Counted from the stretch's first letter, positions 18,838 to 32,559 are shown. The stretch is 64,000 nucleotides of DNA from Bacteroides faecalis (GCF_003865075.1 NZ_BHWB01000006.1:124001-188000); one strand, 5' to 3'. Numbers and translations are program-made. The notes: generated by a model from the letters alone, not told the origin.

Positions 18838-18908
18838 CCAAAAGAAAAGATAACAGGACTATAAATTTTAGAAAAAGGTTGTGCCAACGTTTTGACACAA
18901 CCTCATTT

Positions 18909-20504
18909 TTATAAGTTCATAACATTTTGTTCGAATCGTTCTTTGTCTCCGACAGCTTTATTACGCATTCTGCTACGATAATTGTAGATAGTTGCTAAAG
19001 AATACCCCAAGAAATGCGCAATTCGATTGCTATCTACTACTCCCAGACGGATAAGAGCAAAAATACGGAGTTCGGTGGTCAATAATTCATCCGATTTGGG
19101 ATATACCCTTCCTTCTTCTACCAATAAATTATTAAAGGAAGAAATAAAGTTTGGGAACAACTTCAGAAATGCCTTATCGAATTCATTATAAAATTCATTC
19201 CGTTCATCCCGTATAAACTGCTCGGACTTAATCGCTTTAAACAAATCTTCTACACGGGATGCCATTGCCAATTTTGCTAACGAACGGCGGTAAGCTTCCA
19301 GCTTATCCAGATAGTTCACACATCTATCCAGATAACGGGCAATATATACTTCCTTGATTTTACCAGTCTGTTCCAGTTCTTTATTCACCACTAACATTTG
19401 TTCGTTTGCCAAACTTAGGTCACGACGCATAGCAGACAGTTTTCTCATCCAACGATACAAGAAGAAAATGGCAATAAGAAGAAATAAAGAAAGTAGACTC
19501 ACACTAATCAACATAGTACGGGAAACTGCGCGTTCTTTTTCCTCCTTCAATTTGTAGGCTTTGTCTATGATCGGAAAAAACTCTGTCACTTCAATAAACC
19601 TCAGGCGAGCATTACACGCAACAGCATCTTCCATCGAACAACTCAAATATTTGTAAGCGCGATCAATATCTCCTTGTTCATACATTAAATAAGCCAGCTT
19701 TTGCAATGAGGCATATTCTCTAACAGAAGATTCCAAATCAGCAATAGCGGTCAGTATCAGATAGTAAATTTCTTTTTCCGTATCCTTTTTCATATGATAC
19801 GCTTCGGACATCGTATAATAAATAAAGATTTTCTGACGTTCATCAACGACCTCTTTCAGCGCATCGTTCAACATAATCAAAGCTGTATCAGCCCTTCCGT
19901 TAACAATACACTTTTCTGCAGCAACAATGATTCTGTTCGTTTCCGGAGACATCACACTGATAATAGAATCTCGGTATAATTCCGTTTCCAACAGATATTT
20001 CTTTTTCTCTTCTTTATTAGTAGTATAGTCAGCAAGCCACCCATAGCAAGCACGATAGGTTTGATAATAAGATAACAAGGTTTCTTTATTCAATATCTTA
20101 GGATTAATCTTTTTCAACTGCTCTATAGCTTCCATATACATACCCATCACTCCCATGACTGTTGCCCGGTCAATACTAATTTCATCTTCCAGTTCAGGGC
20201 GGTTCAATTGAGGTAGGATATCCATTCTTTCATGGACATAATGGAGTGCAGAATCGGCCTGATAATGAACATAGGCATCAAACAGAGCATCACATAACCG
20301 ATACTTATCAGAAGAATCGGTAGCATGAGCTAATTGTACCTTTAAGCTATCTATTTCCCTTTCTTTCAGAATTTGAAATATTTCTTTTCTGCTTATAACA
20401 TCATCCAGCCTTTTAAGTATTGCCTTCTTATCCGTATGTTCTGCAAAAGACAAAAGCGGATAAACTAACAAGAAAAAGAGAATATAACAGGTCACATTTC
20501 TCAT
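18909..20504 (-). CDS. susR: SusR-like starch-locus regulator, membrane-bound
   Basis: A 531-residue protein: signal or first helix ([20 protein letters not shown]), helical TPR-like repeats in the periplasmic half (about 60-300), one membrane helix (about 326-350), a coiled segment, and a C-terminal DUF6377-like region with a helix-turn-helix ([27 protein letters not shown]). SusR of B. thetaiotaomicron activates the sus genes in response to maltose or starch products. The same position, divergent from susA, and the same length and architecture support orthology. Its coding end is intact, although an IS1182 element sits 4 bp after the stop. Confidence 0.87.
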   Translation of the reverse strand: MRNVTCYILFFLLVYPLLSFAEHTDKKAILKRLDDVISRKEIFQILKEREIDSLKVQLAHATDSSDKYRLCDALFDAYVHYQADSALHYVHERMDILPQLNRPELEDEISIDRATVMGVMGMYMEAIEQLKKINPKILNKETLLSYYQTYRACYGWLADYTTNKEEKKKYLLETELYRDSIISVMSPETNRIIVAAEKCIVNGRADTALIMLNDALKEVVDERQKIFIYYTMSEAYHMKKDTEKEIYYLILTAIADLESSVREYASLQKLAYLMYEQGDIDRAYKYLSCSMEDAVACNARLRFIEVTEFFPIIDKAYKLKEEKERAVSRTMLISVSLLSLFLLIAIFFLYRWMRKLSAMRRDLSLANEQMLVVNKELEQTGKIKEVYIARYLDRCVNYLDKLEAYRRSLAKLAMASRVEDLFKAIKSEQFIRDERNEFYNEFDKAFLKLFPNFISSFNNLLVEEGRVYPKSDELLTTELRIFALIRLGVVDSNRIAHFLGYSLATIYNYRSRMRNKAVGDKERFEQNVMNL

Positions 20505-20525
20505 AAAGAACTTTTTAAGATGTCA

Positions 20526-20533
20526 CAAATATA
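20526..20533 (-). promoter_or_regulatory. susR -7 box
   Basis: The minus strand reads TATATTTG, a consensus -7 box, about 22 bp before the susR ATG. A nearby 10-bp inverted repeat (GATAATGAAA at 20548-20557 with its complement at 20575-20584) could be a control site. Confidence 0.6.
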
Positions 20534-20584
20534 ATGAATATAGTAATGATAATGAAATATATATGAATAACTATTTTCATTATC

Positions 20585-22597
<2,013 letters not shown>

Positions 22598-22611
22598 GAA
22601 AGTTCACAAGG

Positions 22612-22730
22612 ACTTATATTTACTAGAGAGTTATAAATTATAATACATTATATATCAAATAATTGAATCTTATATATACTTATATTTTCTCTCTAGTCAA
22701 TTCTAACAGAAAATATACTATCTACATTTG
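22612..22730 (+). promoter_or_regulatory. susB promoter with paired ACTTATATTT boxes
   Basis: ACTTATATTT occurs at 22612-22621 and 22678-22687 (66 bp apart; 67 bp at susA). The second copy lies exactly 35 bp before TACATTTG (22723-22730), followed by CGGTAT. A 9-bp inverted repeat, ACTAGAGAG (22622-22630) and CTCTCTAGT (22689-22697), flanks the spacer. The leader to the susB ATG would be nearly 300 nt. Confidence 0.65.
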
Positions 22731-22860
22731 CGGTATACCTAACACAAAGCACCAGAAAAGCGAAGTTTCCTAATTTACCAACCTTCAATTTTTATAAGTG
22801 CACCAAGCGATCTTTTGAGACGGCCACAAGCTATTTTTAAGGATACAAATAATCAAGATG

Positions 22861-22941
22861 TAGACTATTAATAGTTTGAGTTGTCAGTTATTAATAACTG
22901 ATCTATAGACTATTAATAGCTGAGAAGTAGACTATTAATAC
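22861..22941 (+). repeat. four palindromic ATTAAT repeats in the susB leader
   Basis: Palindromes centred near 22869, 22892, 22914 and 22936: ACTATTAATAGT, CAGTTATTAATAACTG (a perfect 16-mer), CTATTAATAG and TATTAATA. Three carry the longer unit TAGACTATTAATA. Spacing is 22-23 bp. They lie in the untranslated leader of susB, after the presumed start of transcription. The function is unknown. Confidence 0.7.
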
Positions 22942-23006
22942 TTAACAAGCGGGCTAAAAACACCCTACAAGACCTTAGAAAACGATCATTAAGAGTTGAA
23001 TTATAA

Positions 23007-25244
<2,238 letters not shown>

Positions 25245-25259
25245 TTATCTTATACTACC

Positions 25260-25337
25260 TGTCATGCAGAGCATAGCAAAGCACCTCCTCTTTGTATGTA
25301 AACTGAGAAAAGATTCTTCACTACGCTCAGAATGACA
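25260..25337. repeat. REP-like imperfect inverted repeat between susB and susC
   Basis: The element begins TGTCATGCAGAGCATAGC and ends, on the opposite strand, TGTCATTCTGAGCGTAGTG. About 20 of 27 bases match between the arms. The right arm contains the TCATTCTGAGCG...GAAGAATCT motif, which I recognise as a common dispersed intergenic repeat in Bacteroidetes and other bacteria. In the susB-susC transcript it would fold into a hairpin. Confidence 0.6.
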
Positions 25338-25478
25338 AATGCTATAAATTAATTATGATAATATACTTAGTATAAATTGAGCTCTTCAACAAGATACGTT
25401 TTCAATAGGTATTTATAACAAGATGTTTTTAAGGATATGCACATATTATTATACTGCAAACTTTAAATATAAGAATAC

Positions 25479-28400
25479 ATGAAGCAATTTAATTTCAGAA
25501 TTTACCAAATGGTTCTCCCCATATTAGTAGGGTTATTCTTATCACTAGGTGTCTATGCACAGCAAGTCACTGTCAAGGGGCATGTGAAAGATACTACAGG
25601 AGAACCGGTGATTGGTGCAAATATCATCATCAAAGGTGCTACAACAGGTACGATTACCGACTTCGACGGTAACTTTACACTGAATGCTGCCAAAGATGCC
25701 ATACTTTCTATCTCATTTGTCGGTTATAAACCTATAGAAGTAAAAGCTGCTCCTTCTGTAACAGTTATCCTCGAAGACGATAGCCAGGTTTTAAATGATG
25801 TCGTCGTCATTGGTTACGGTTCAGTAAAGAAGAGTGATTTAAGTGGTTCTGTAGTCGCTATTAAAGCAGAAGACATGAATCGTGGCGCTGTTACTTCACC
25901 ACAAGAATTGATTCAGGGCAAAGTTCCGGGACTGTTCGTTGCTCCGGGCGATGGTAGTCCGGGAGCAGGTTCTACACTCCGCATCCGGGGTGGAGCTTCA
26001 CTGAATGCCTCCAACGATCCGTTGATCGTGATTGATGGTGTTCCCACTTCTAATGACGCCGCTCCGGGTACTCCTAACGCATTGGCTACTATCAATCCCA
26101 ATGATATTGAGACTTTCACCGTTCTAAAAGATGCTTCGGCCACCGCTATCTACGGTTCACGTGCATCCAATGGTGTCATCATCATTACTACCAAGAAAGG
26201 TTCACAAGATAGAGTGAAGATTTCCTACTCCGGCAGTTTCACAGTGAAAGACGCCTATCAACGTGTACCGACACTCAATGCTGATCAGTTTCGTGAAGTG
26301 TTAGTCAATCAGTACGAAGGAACTTCGCAAGAGAATACTATAAATGATATATTAAACAAATATCCCAATCAATCTACCAATTGGCAAGATGCCATTTATC
26401 AGACAGGTTTGAGTACTGACCAGAATATTGCCATCTCCGGTAAAACAGGTATTTTACCTTATCGTGTCAGCCTTGGCTACAATAACGAACGCGGTACACT
26501 CAAAACCTCTACCTACGAACGGTATACAGCTGCAATCAACCTCAACCCTAAATTCTTTAAGGAACATTTGAGCGTGGACATCAACGTAAAAGGTACGATC
26601 AACAAAAACCGTTTTGCCGATTCGGGAGCGGTAGGTGCTGCTGCCTTCTTCGATCCTACAAAGCCGATGTACACAGAAAGTGGAAATTATCACGGTTATT
26701 GGAACTGGTCGGAAGTCCCGGGAGCTGTTCAATCAGTAGCAACTTACAACCCGCTGTCTTTATTATATGACAAAGATAACAATGGAAAGACCAACCGCAG
26801 CTTAGGAAATATCCAACTAGATTATAAGATTCATGGGTTGGAAGACTTGCATGCCAACTTGAACCTAGGCTATGACATCGCCCAAACGACTGGACGTAAT
26901 TTTGTGCTGCCCGGTTCCATCCAGAGTGTTCAAGACACCAATTTCCCCAGCTTGGGAGGAGGCAACACTTGGAATAATCTACGTCGCAACCATCTTTTGG
27001 ACTTCTATATGAACTATACCAAAGATATCACATCCATCAAAAGCCATATCGACGTAATGGCAGGTTACTCTTGGCAACATTTCTATTATGCTAACCATGA
27101 CATCACCTATTCTAACCCAACTGATGGAAGTGAAGGAGACAAAGAAGGTTATGTATATGATCAGGGGGAAGGTAGATACATCCGTAAGGACCACCGTCGT
27201 ATCCCTTACGAAAATTACCTGATATCCTTCTTCGGCCGTCTGAACTACAACTTTATGGGTCGCTATTTGCTTACTGCAACTTTGCGTCGAGATGGTTCTT
27301 CCCGTTTTTCCCAAAACAACCGTTGGGGATTATTCCCTTCGGCAGCATTAGCATGGACGGTAAGTGACGAAGCTTTTATGGAAGCCACAAAGGACGTGTT
27401 ATCTAAATTAAAACTCCGTATAGGCTATGGTGTCACCGGCCAGCAAGAAATTGGTGACTACCAATACCTGACTACCTATTCGTTCAGTACTAACCCCAAT
27501 AATACTTATTTAGGTACGACACTACTGAAACCCAACGGCTACAGCCCCGACTTGAAATGGGAACAGACAGCCACTTACAACTTCGCCATTGATTTCGGTT
27601 TCCTGAACAACCGCATCAACGGTAGCCTCGAATATTACCAGAAGCATACCAAAGATTTGCTGAATACGGTCAGTGCACCGGCAGGAACCAACTTCACCAA
27701 CCAGATTACAGCTAATGTAGGTGAAATGAAAAATAAAGGGGTTGAGTTCAATATCAACGCAATGGCTATACAAAGCAAAGATTTCTCATGGAATCTGGGC
27801 TATAACGTAACCTGGAATGACAGCAAGATCATCAAACTTACCGCCAACTACAATCCGGAATATCAAGGTATCAACGCCGGAACCAATCAAAAGCATCAGA
27901 TCAACCAGAAACCTAATACTTTCTACCTCTTCCAGCAGGTATATGACAAAAACGGGAAACCTATTCAGAATGCCTTTGTAGACCGTAACGGTGATGGGAA
28001 TATTACAGAAGCAGACCGTTATCTGACAGGAAAAAGCCCGATGGCAAAAGTATTCATGGGATTGAGTTCAGAGTTTACCTACCGCAACTGGGATCTTGGT
28101 TTCAATCTGCGTGCCAACTTCGGTAACTATGTCTTTAATGCTCTTGCCGCAGGCAACAGTACCACCAACAATTATGGCGGCAAAGGTTTCTTAGTAAACT
28201 ATTACGAAGGAATCTATAAAACCGGATTCACCAAGATCAACAGTACGGAACAGGGAGCCAGTGATTTATTCCTCGAAAACGCTTCCTTCCTCAAGATGGA
28301 CAACATCACATTGGGGTATTCATTCAAAAAGCTGTTCACCAACCGCCTGTCGGGACGTATCAGTGCTTCGGTACAGAATGTGTTTACAATTACCAAATAT

Positions 28401-28490
28401 AGTGGTTTGGACCCGGAAGTCTCAGCCATAGATGGCAATATGTGGCCTCGTCCTCGTGTATTCAATGTAGGTATCAATCTTAACTTCTAA
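25479..28490 (+). CDS. susC: starch-oligosaccharide TonB-dependent transporter SusC
   Basis: A 1003-residue outer-membrane transporter: signal peptide ending GVYAQ, carboxypeptidase-regulatory-like domain (about 28-105), SusC signature LNDVVVIGYGSVKKSDLSGS, TonB plug (DPLIVIDGVPTS, SATAIYGSRASNGVIIITTKKG) and a barrel ending VFNVGINLNF. It imports maltooligosaccharides with SusD. Its position between susB and susD identifies it as SusC of the starch locus. There is no STN domain. A 234-bp gap with a REP-like hairpin separates it from susB; susD follows after 13 bp. Confidence 0.95.
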   Translation: MKQFNFRIYQMVLPILVGLFLSLGVYAQQVTVKGHVKDTTGEPVIGANIIIKGATTGTITDFDGNFTLNAAKDAILSISFVGYKPIEVKAAPSVTVILEDDSQVLNDVVVIGYGSVKKSDLSGSVVAIKAEDMNRGAVTSPQELIQGKVPGLFVAPGDGSPGAGSTLRIRGGASLNASNDPLIVIDGVPTSNDAAPGTPNALATINPNDIETFTVLKDASATAIYGSRASNGVIIITTKKGSQDRVKISYSGSFTVKDAYQRVPTLNADQFREVLVNQYEGTSQENTINDILNKYPNQSTNWQDAIYQTGLSTDQNIAISGKTGILPYRVSLGYNNERGTLKTSTYERYTAAINLNPKFFKEHLSVDINVKGTINKNRFADSGAVGAAAFFDPTKPMYTESGNYHGYWNWSEVPGAVQSVATYNPLSLLYDKDNNGKTNRSLGNIQLDYKIHGLEDLHANLNLGYDIAQTTGRNFVLPGSIQSVQDTNFPSLGGGNTWNNLRRNHLLDFYMNYTKDITSIKSHIDVMAGYSWQHFYYANHDITYSNPTDGSEGDKEGYVYDQGEGRYIRKDHRRIPYENYLISFFGRLNYNFMGRYLLTATLRRDGSSRFSQNNRWGLFPSAALAWTVSDEAFMEATKDVLSKLKLRIGYGVTGQQEIGDYQYLTTYSFSTNPNNTYLGTTLLKPNGYSPDLKWEQTATYNFAIDFGFLNNRINGSLEYYQKHTKDLLNTVSAPAGTNFTNQITANVGEMKNKGVEFNINAMAIQSKDFSWNLGYNVTWNDSKIIKLTANYNPEYQGINAGTNQKHQINQKPNTFYLFQQVYDKNGKPIQNAFVDRNGDGNITEADRYLTGKSPMAKVFMGLSSEFTYRNWDLGFNLRANFGNYVFNALAAGNSTTNNYGGKGFLVNYYEGIYKTGFTKINSTEQGASDLFLENASFLKMDNITLGYSFKKLFTNRLSGRISASVQNVFTITKYSGLDPEVSAIDGNMWPRPRVFNVGINLNF

Positions 28491-28503
28491 AAACCTGAAT
28501 ATC

Positions 28504-30096
28504 ATGAAAAAGAAATATTATATAGTAGCTATCGTAGTATCTTGCCTCATCTGTTTCACCGGTTGCATAGGTGATTTGGATGTACAGCCATTAGACTCCA
28601 CTGTAGTAACAGGGGAAAGAGCTTATACCGATGCGGCAAGTTACACCAAAGGATTAAATAAAATATATTCTGTTTGGGCACTTTCGGGACAGAACGGAAG
28701 TGACTCCGACATTGCGGATCTCGATGGAGGTAAAACGGTACTAATGCGCTGCTGGTGGACCATGCAGGAGCAAACTACCGACGAATGCAAAAATGCTTCT
28801 AATGAAGACTGGGTAAGTGAAATCAACGGACTGACATGGAGTAACAGCAAAAATGAAGTGATAGAAGGTGTGTACCAACGTTGTATGTTCATTGTCGCAC
28901 TATCCAACGAATTCCTAAAGAACATTGACCATGCCCCCGCAGAGATAGACCGAAAAAGCTACGCTGCACAAGCACGTTTCAACCGTGCACTGGCATATTA
29001 CGTACTGATGGACGCTTTCGGCAGACCTCCGTTTATCACAGAGAAGAACTATTCACTTAATCCGTCGCAACTATCACGTTCGGAACTATTCAACTGGATT
29101 GAAAGTGAACTGAATGCCATCAGAACGGACTTACCTGCCACCCGCACAGAGTACGGACGTGCCGACCAAACCGTAACAGACGCTTTACTAGCACGTATGT
29201 ACCTCAATGCCGAAGTTTATACCGGACAACCCAGATACACTGATTGTATTGCCGCTTGCCAACGTATCATCCCGCATTATTCTCTGGCAAAGAACTATGC
29301 CGATTTGTTCAAAGCCGACAACGGAGAAAATCCTGAAACGCTGAAAGAAATCATTTATCCGGTTATATTCGACGGCAAGAAAACGCAATCCTGGGGAATG
29401 ACAGCTCTTATTGTCGGCTCACGCAAAGAAGCAGGTGGTGGAGTACGTGAAGGCTGGAGTGTTTTCCGTAGTACACAGAACTTGGTTGAGTTGTTCGAGT
29501 TTAAAAATAACGCAGACCGCAAGCCCGGTGAAATAGTAGACAAACGGGGTATCTTCGATGACTACAACGGTAAGTGTAACTACCAGATAACAACAGGCGT
29601 AATAGGTAACTTTGATACCGAAGGCTGGGGAGCCATCAAGTTTACCAACCTGACCAGTGAAGGAAATCCGGGACAGGATGTGCTGTGGGTGGATACCGAT
29701 TTCCCACTCTTCCGTTTGGCTGATGTTTATCTGATGTACGCCGAATCCGTTGCGCGTGGAGGTGAAGGCGGTAATATAGACATTGCAGTGGGATATGTGA
29801 ACGAACTACGTGATCGTGCTTATGGCGACACGAAACATACCCCTATTGATGCAAACTGGTTAAAAGCCGACAGCTACCAGAATATATTGAATGAAAGAGG
29901 ACGTGAGCTTTATTGGGAAGGTGTCCGTAGGATTGACTTAATCCGTTTCGGACAATATACCTCCTCTTCTTACACCTGGCCGGCCAAAGGCGGTGTAATC
30001 AGCGGTGTAGGTGTCAAGGACAAATACAACCTGTTCCCTATCCCTGTTTCGGACATGAGTGTAAACGGAAAACTGGAACAAAATGAAGGTTATTAA
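28504..30096 (+). CDS. susD: starch-binding surface lipoprotein SusD
   Basis: A 530-residue lipoprotein (CFTGC, Cys21). TPR-like helices include AARFNRALAYYVLMDAFGRPPF, and the C-terminal SusD signature is FRLADVYLMYAESVARGGEG. It caps SusC and binds helical starch or maltooligosaccharides through an aromatic arc. Several aromatic residues lie in the WWTMQEQTTDE region, where the starch-binding Trp of SusD is found. It is slightly shorter than B. thetaiotaomicron SusD (551). Operon: susC 13 bp before, susE 21 bp after. Confidence 0.94.
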   Translation: MKKKYYIVAIVVSCLICFTGCIGDLDVQPLDSTVVTGERAYTDAASYTKGLNKIYSVWALSGQNGSDSDIADLDGGKTVLMRCWWTMQEQTTDECKNASNEDWVSEINGLTWSNSKNEVIEGVYQRCMFIVALSNEFLKNIDHAPAEIDRKSYAAQARFNRALAYYVLMDAFGRPPFITEKNYSLNPSQLSRSELFNWIESELNAIRTDLPATRTEYGRADQTVTDALLARMYLNAEVYTGQPRYTDCIAACQRIIPHYSLAKNYADLFKADNGENPETLKEIIYPVIFDGKKTQSWGMTALIVGSRKEAGGGVREGWSVFRSTQNLVELFEFKNNADRKPGEIVDKRGIFDDYNGKCNYQITTGVIGNFDTEGWGAIKFTNLTSEGNPGQDVLWVDTDFPLFRLADVYLMYAESVARGGEGGNIDIAVGYVNELRDRAYGDTKHTPIDANWLKADSYQNILNERGRELYWEGVRRIDLIRFGQYTSSSYTWPAKGGVISGVGVKDKYNLFPIPVSDMSVNGKLEQNEGY

Positions 30097-30117
30097 TCAC
30101 AAAAACGACTTACATCT

Positions 30118-31245
30118 ATGAAAATATTAAGAAATATATCAGCCATCTGTTGCGCACTGTTCGCATTCAGTGCCTGCGACAGTGATTTGAATAAAGTATA
30201 TTACAACGAAAGTGAAGTAACTCCGGCTGTACTGTCCGGTGTAGCCGGTACTTATACACTGGATGTAAACAAAGTTCAATCCACCGCAATAGAGTTTAAC
30301 TGGACAAAACCTCAAACCGGATACCAAGCTAAAATCATCAACGCTTTACAAATGGATCTAAAAGGCAAGAACTTTGGAAGTGCTACTACCTTGTACTCTT
30401 CCCCGGACAAAGGTCCTTATGCCATAACGACGAAAAACTTGAATGATAAAATAGCTAAACTACTTCAATCGTATGGAATGGAAGTAGCGGTACAACCGTA
30501 TGAATTTGAATTCCGTATTTCTTCCTCCATCTCGGAAGCTACAGATTCTTTCTATTCAAATGTAGAATCCGCACAAATCACGCCATTCATTGGTGAGTCC
30601 GAATATCCGAAAGTATATCTCCCCGGCAAATATTGTGGATGGGGAGATCCGGACAACTCATTTAAACAATGCCAACTGTTATATTCTCCCAATGACGATG
30701 GCAAATATGAAGGTTGGATCGTCTTCGGAAACGAAGCAGCAGACGGGTGGAAAATTTCTCCGGAAGCTTCATGGGATACCAGTTGGGGATATGACAAAGT
30801 GGATATAAAGAATCCTGCTGCCATCACGCTGGCTACCGGTACGGGAAACATTTCATGTTATAATAAGTTCTCTTACAAATTCTCTTTCAATAAAGAGACG
30901 TTGGAATTGTCAGCAAAAGCTTCAGTAGATACATGGGGCGTTTGCGGCACACACAATAACTGGGGAACAACGAGTGATACACCTATGACTTTAGCTTACG
31001 AATCGGATACTTCAGGCAACAGAGTTTATTACTTAACTGCCACTTTAGATTTGAAAGCTGACAATGAATGGAAGATTCGTGCCGATAATGATAAAGGTTG
31101 GGCTAATCAGTTTGCCACCGATACTGTAGATGGAGATTTTGAGACTGGTAACGATGGAAATTTCAAAGTAACAGAAGATGGTACTTACACCATCAAATTA
31201 TACTTTAATAAAGTGAAAGCCAAAGTGACGGTATCCAAGAAATAA
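30118..31245 (+). CDS. susE: SusE-like starch-binding lipoprotein, last gene of the locus
   Basis: A 375-residue lipoprotein (FSAC, Cys20): an N-terminal Ig-like domain (about 35-155, SusE_N type) and two tandem starch-binding modules. The modules are visible as repeated aromatic patterns, KVYLPGKYCGWGDPDNS (about 165) and VDTWGVCGTHNNWGTTSDTP (about 265), with a terminal KVKAKVTVSKK. SusE and SusF use such modules to hold starch at the cell surface. The length fits SusE (387 in B. thetaiotaomicron) rather than SusF (485). A terminator follows, so susF and susG are missing here. Confidence 0.85.
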   Translation: MKILRNISAICCALFAFSACDSDLNKVYYNESEVTPAVLSGVAGTYTLDVNKVQSTAIEFNWTKPQTGYQAKIINALQMDLKGKNFGSATTLYSSPDKGPYAITTKNLNDKIAKLLQSYGMEVAVQPYEFEFRISSSISEATDSFYSNVESAQITPFIGESEYPKVYLPGKYCGWGDPDNSFKQCQLLYSPNDDGKYEGWIVFGNEAADGWKISPEASWDTSWGYDKVDIKNPAAITLATGTGNISCYNKFSYKFSFNKETLELSAKASVDTWGVCGTHNNWGTTSDTPMTLAYESDTSGNRVYYLTATLDLKADNEWKIRADNDKGWANQFATDTVDGDFETGNDGNFKVTEDGTYTIKLYFNKVKAKVTVSKK

Positions 31246-31277
31246 TTTACAGGCAAGTCCCGTTAGATGATAGAAAA

Positions 31278-31324
31278 ATGTGCCAATTGTTACGCGGTTA
31301 TTACCCGTCAAACAATTGGCACAT
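31278..31324. terminator. terminator after susE
   Basis: ATGTGCCAATTGTT (31278-31291) pairs with its complement at 31311-31324. The loop region can pair further (ACGCGG with CCCGT). It lies between the convergent susE (+) and lpxH (-) and probably serves both. Confidence 0.75.
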
Positions 31325-31344
31325 CCTATATTAATCAGTAAAAA

Positions 31345-32109
31345 TCAAACCTGTGTTTCCCCTTCTATATATTCCTCCAAGAAGAGATTCTCACCATCGA
31401 ACACTGCATAAGAAAAATAATTGATCCAATCTCCCAGAATCAACACACGGGAAGTCACACTTAACATTAAATCCAATTCAATATGCCGGTGCCCGTAAAT
31501 AAAGAAATTGATATTGGGATGATTTTTCAGATATTCTTTCGTATAGAGCACCAGGAATTCCTTATTCTCTCCCATATATTCAGGTTCTTTCCCATCGGTT
31601 CGTTTCTCACGACTATGCTTTGCCCAATTCAGTCCCAGCTCAACACTCCATCGGGGATGAATAGCGGAGAATAATGTTTGCAACGTTTGGCTGTGGAACA
31701 TCCTGCGAAGGATTTTAAACTTCTTATCCGGGTCACCCAGACCATCGCCATGAGCCAGATAAAACTCTTTCCCATGAATTTCGGTAGTTAGTGGTTCACG
31801 ATGAATGATGACTCCACATTCTTTGGTTAAATAGTCGCCACACCAGATATCATGATTACCAATAAAGTAGTGCACTTCCACACCCATGTCTGTAAGCTCG
31901 GATATTTTTCCAAGAAAACGGGTATATCCTTTGGGAACAACCAACTTGAACTCATACCAGAAATCGAACATATCTCCTAACAAATAGACAGCAGAAGCTT
32001 TATGCTTTATACTATCGAGAAAATTCACCAGACGCCGTTCCTGAGTGCGCCCATGAGCTATTGCCCGCGAACCAAGATGAGCATCGGAAAGGAAATAAAC
32101 GTTCTTCAT
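31345..32109 (-). CDS. lpxH: UDP-2,3-diacylglucosamine diphosphatase (LpxH)
   Basis: A 254-residue calcineurin-like phosphoesterase. It carries the full metal-site series: SDAHLG (Asp9, His11), GDMFDFWYEF, GNHD, HGDGLGD and YGHRHIE. The GDMFDFWYE and HGDGLG forms are typical of LpxH, which makes lipid X for lipid A on the cytoplasmic side of the inner membrane. Its promoter (-7 box TATCTTTG, minus strand 32195-32188) sits just past the end of the DUF59 gene, so it can be transcribed alone. Confidence 0.88.
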   Translation of the reverse strand: MKNVYFLSDAHLGSRAIAHGRTQERRLVNFLDSIKHKASAVYLLGDMFDFWYEFKLVVPKGYTRFLGKISELTDMGVEVHYFIGNHDIWCGDYLTKECGVIIHREPLTTEIHGKEFYLAHGDGLGDPDKKFKILRRMFHSQTLQTLFSAIHPRWSVELGLNWAKHSREKRTDGKEPEYMGENKEFLVLYTKEYLKNHPNINFFIYGHRHIELDLMLSVTSRVLILGDWINYFSYAVFDGENLFLEEYIEGETQV

Positions 32110-32187
32110 CTATTTTACAAATTACTAGTTACTAAACATATAGAAGCTACCGCTTCCTTATTACAATCAGCAAAAGGGATTATTTCT

Positions 32188-32217
32188 CAAAGATAATACT
32201 TATTTAGAGGAATCCAA
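32188..32217 (-). promoter_or_regulatory. lpxH promoter
   Basis: The minus strand reads TTG (32217-32215), 19 bp, then TATCTTTG (32195-32188). The -33 part lies inside the end of the DUF59 gene. The leader to the lpxH ATG is about 70 nt. Confidence 0.6.
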
Positions 32218-32515
32218 GTTCCAACTTGGCTTCTTCACTCATCATGTCTTTATCCCATTCCGGTTCAAACACCAGATTAATGGTTGCAGAACGTACTCCT
32301 TCCACTGATTCCACCTTCTGACGGATGTCTTCCATTATAAAATCAGCAGCCGGACAATTGGGAGCAGTCAGAGTCATATCGATTATAGCATCTTTCTCGT
32401 CGGTTACATCGATCTTATAAATAAGACCGAGATCGTATACATTTACCGGGATCTCCGGGTCATATACAGTCTTCAGCATTGCCACGATCTTTTCTTCTAT
32501 TTCAAATTTTTCCAT
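32204..32515 (-). CDS. DUF59/MIP18 family Fe-S assembly protein (SufT-like)
   Basis: A 103-residue protein that is one MIP18/DUF59 domain: VYDPEIPVNVYDLGLIYKI (DPEIPVNVxDLGL is the family signature) and MTLTAPNCPAADFI with the conserved Cys, then VRSATINLVFEPEWDKDMMSEEAKLELGFL. The family helps mature Fe-S proteins (SufT, Cia2). It is a stand-alone gene with its own -7 box (TATATTTG, minus strand 32546-32539). Confidence 0.9.
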   Translation of the reverse strand: MEKFEIEEKIVAMLKTVYDPEIPVNVYDLGLIYKIDVTDEKDAIIDMTLTAPNCPAADFIMEDIRQKVESVEGVRSATINLVFEPEWDKDMMSEEAKLELGFL

Positions 32516-32538
32516 AGGGCTTTCTTTTTAATACATTG

Positions 32539-32546
32539 CAAATATA
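32539..32546 (-). promoter_or_regulatory. DUF59 gene -7 box
   Basis: TATATTTG on the minus strand, 23 bp before the ATG at 32515. A convincing -33 TTTG is not visible. Confidence 0.55.
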
Positions 32547-32559
32547 AGAATAAATTTAT

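Larger units (their letters stand above)
17059..18904 (+). mobile_element. IS1182-family insertion sequence, complete
   Basis: About 1.85 kb, bounded by inverted repeats that begin GAGGTTGTGTCAAAA on the left (17059) and its exact complement on the right (18890-18904). Over about 33 bp the ends differ at only two positions, and the match may extend two or three bases further out (AAT/ATT). Each end holds its own hairpin followed by a T run. One transposase gene fills the element. I see no clear target-site duplication. The right end lies 4 bp from the susR stop codon. The near-identical ends and intact transposase suggest a recent arrival. Confidence 0.9.

Noticed and set aside
17050..18910. 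Target-site duplication for the IS1182 element
   Set aside because: Only an ambiguous AAT/ATT pairing at the borders is seen, which is part of the inverted repeat rather than a direct repeat.
22861..22941. CRISPR-like array
   Set aside because: The period is 22 bp with palindromic units and no room for spacers; no cas genes are present.
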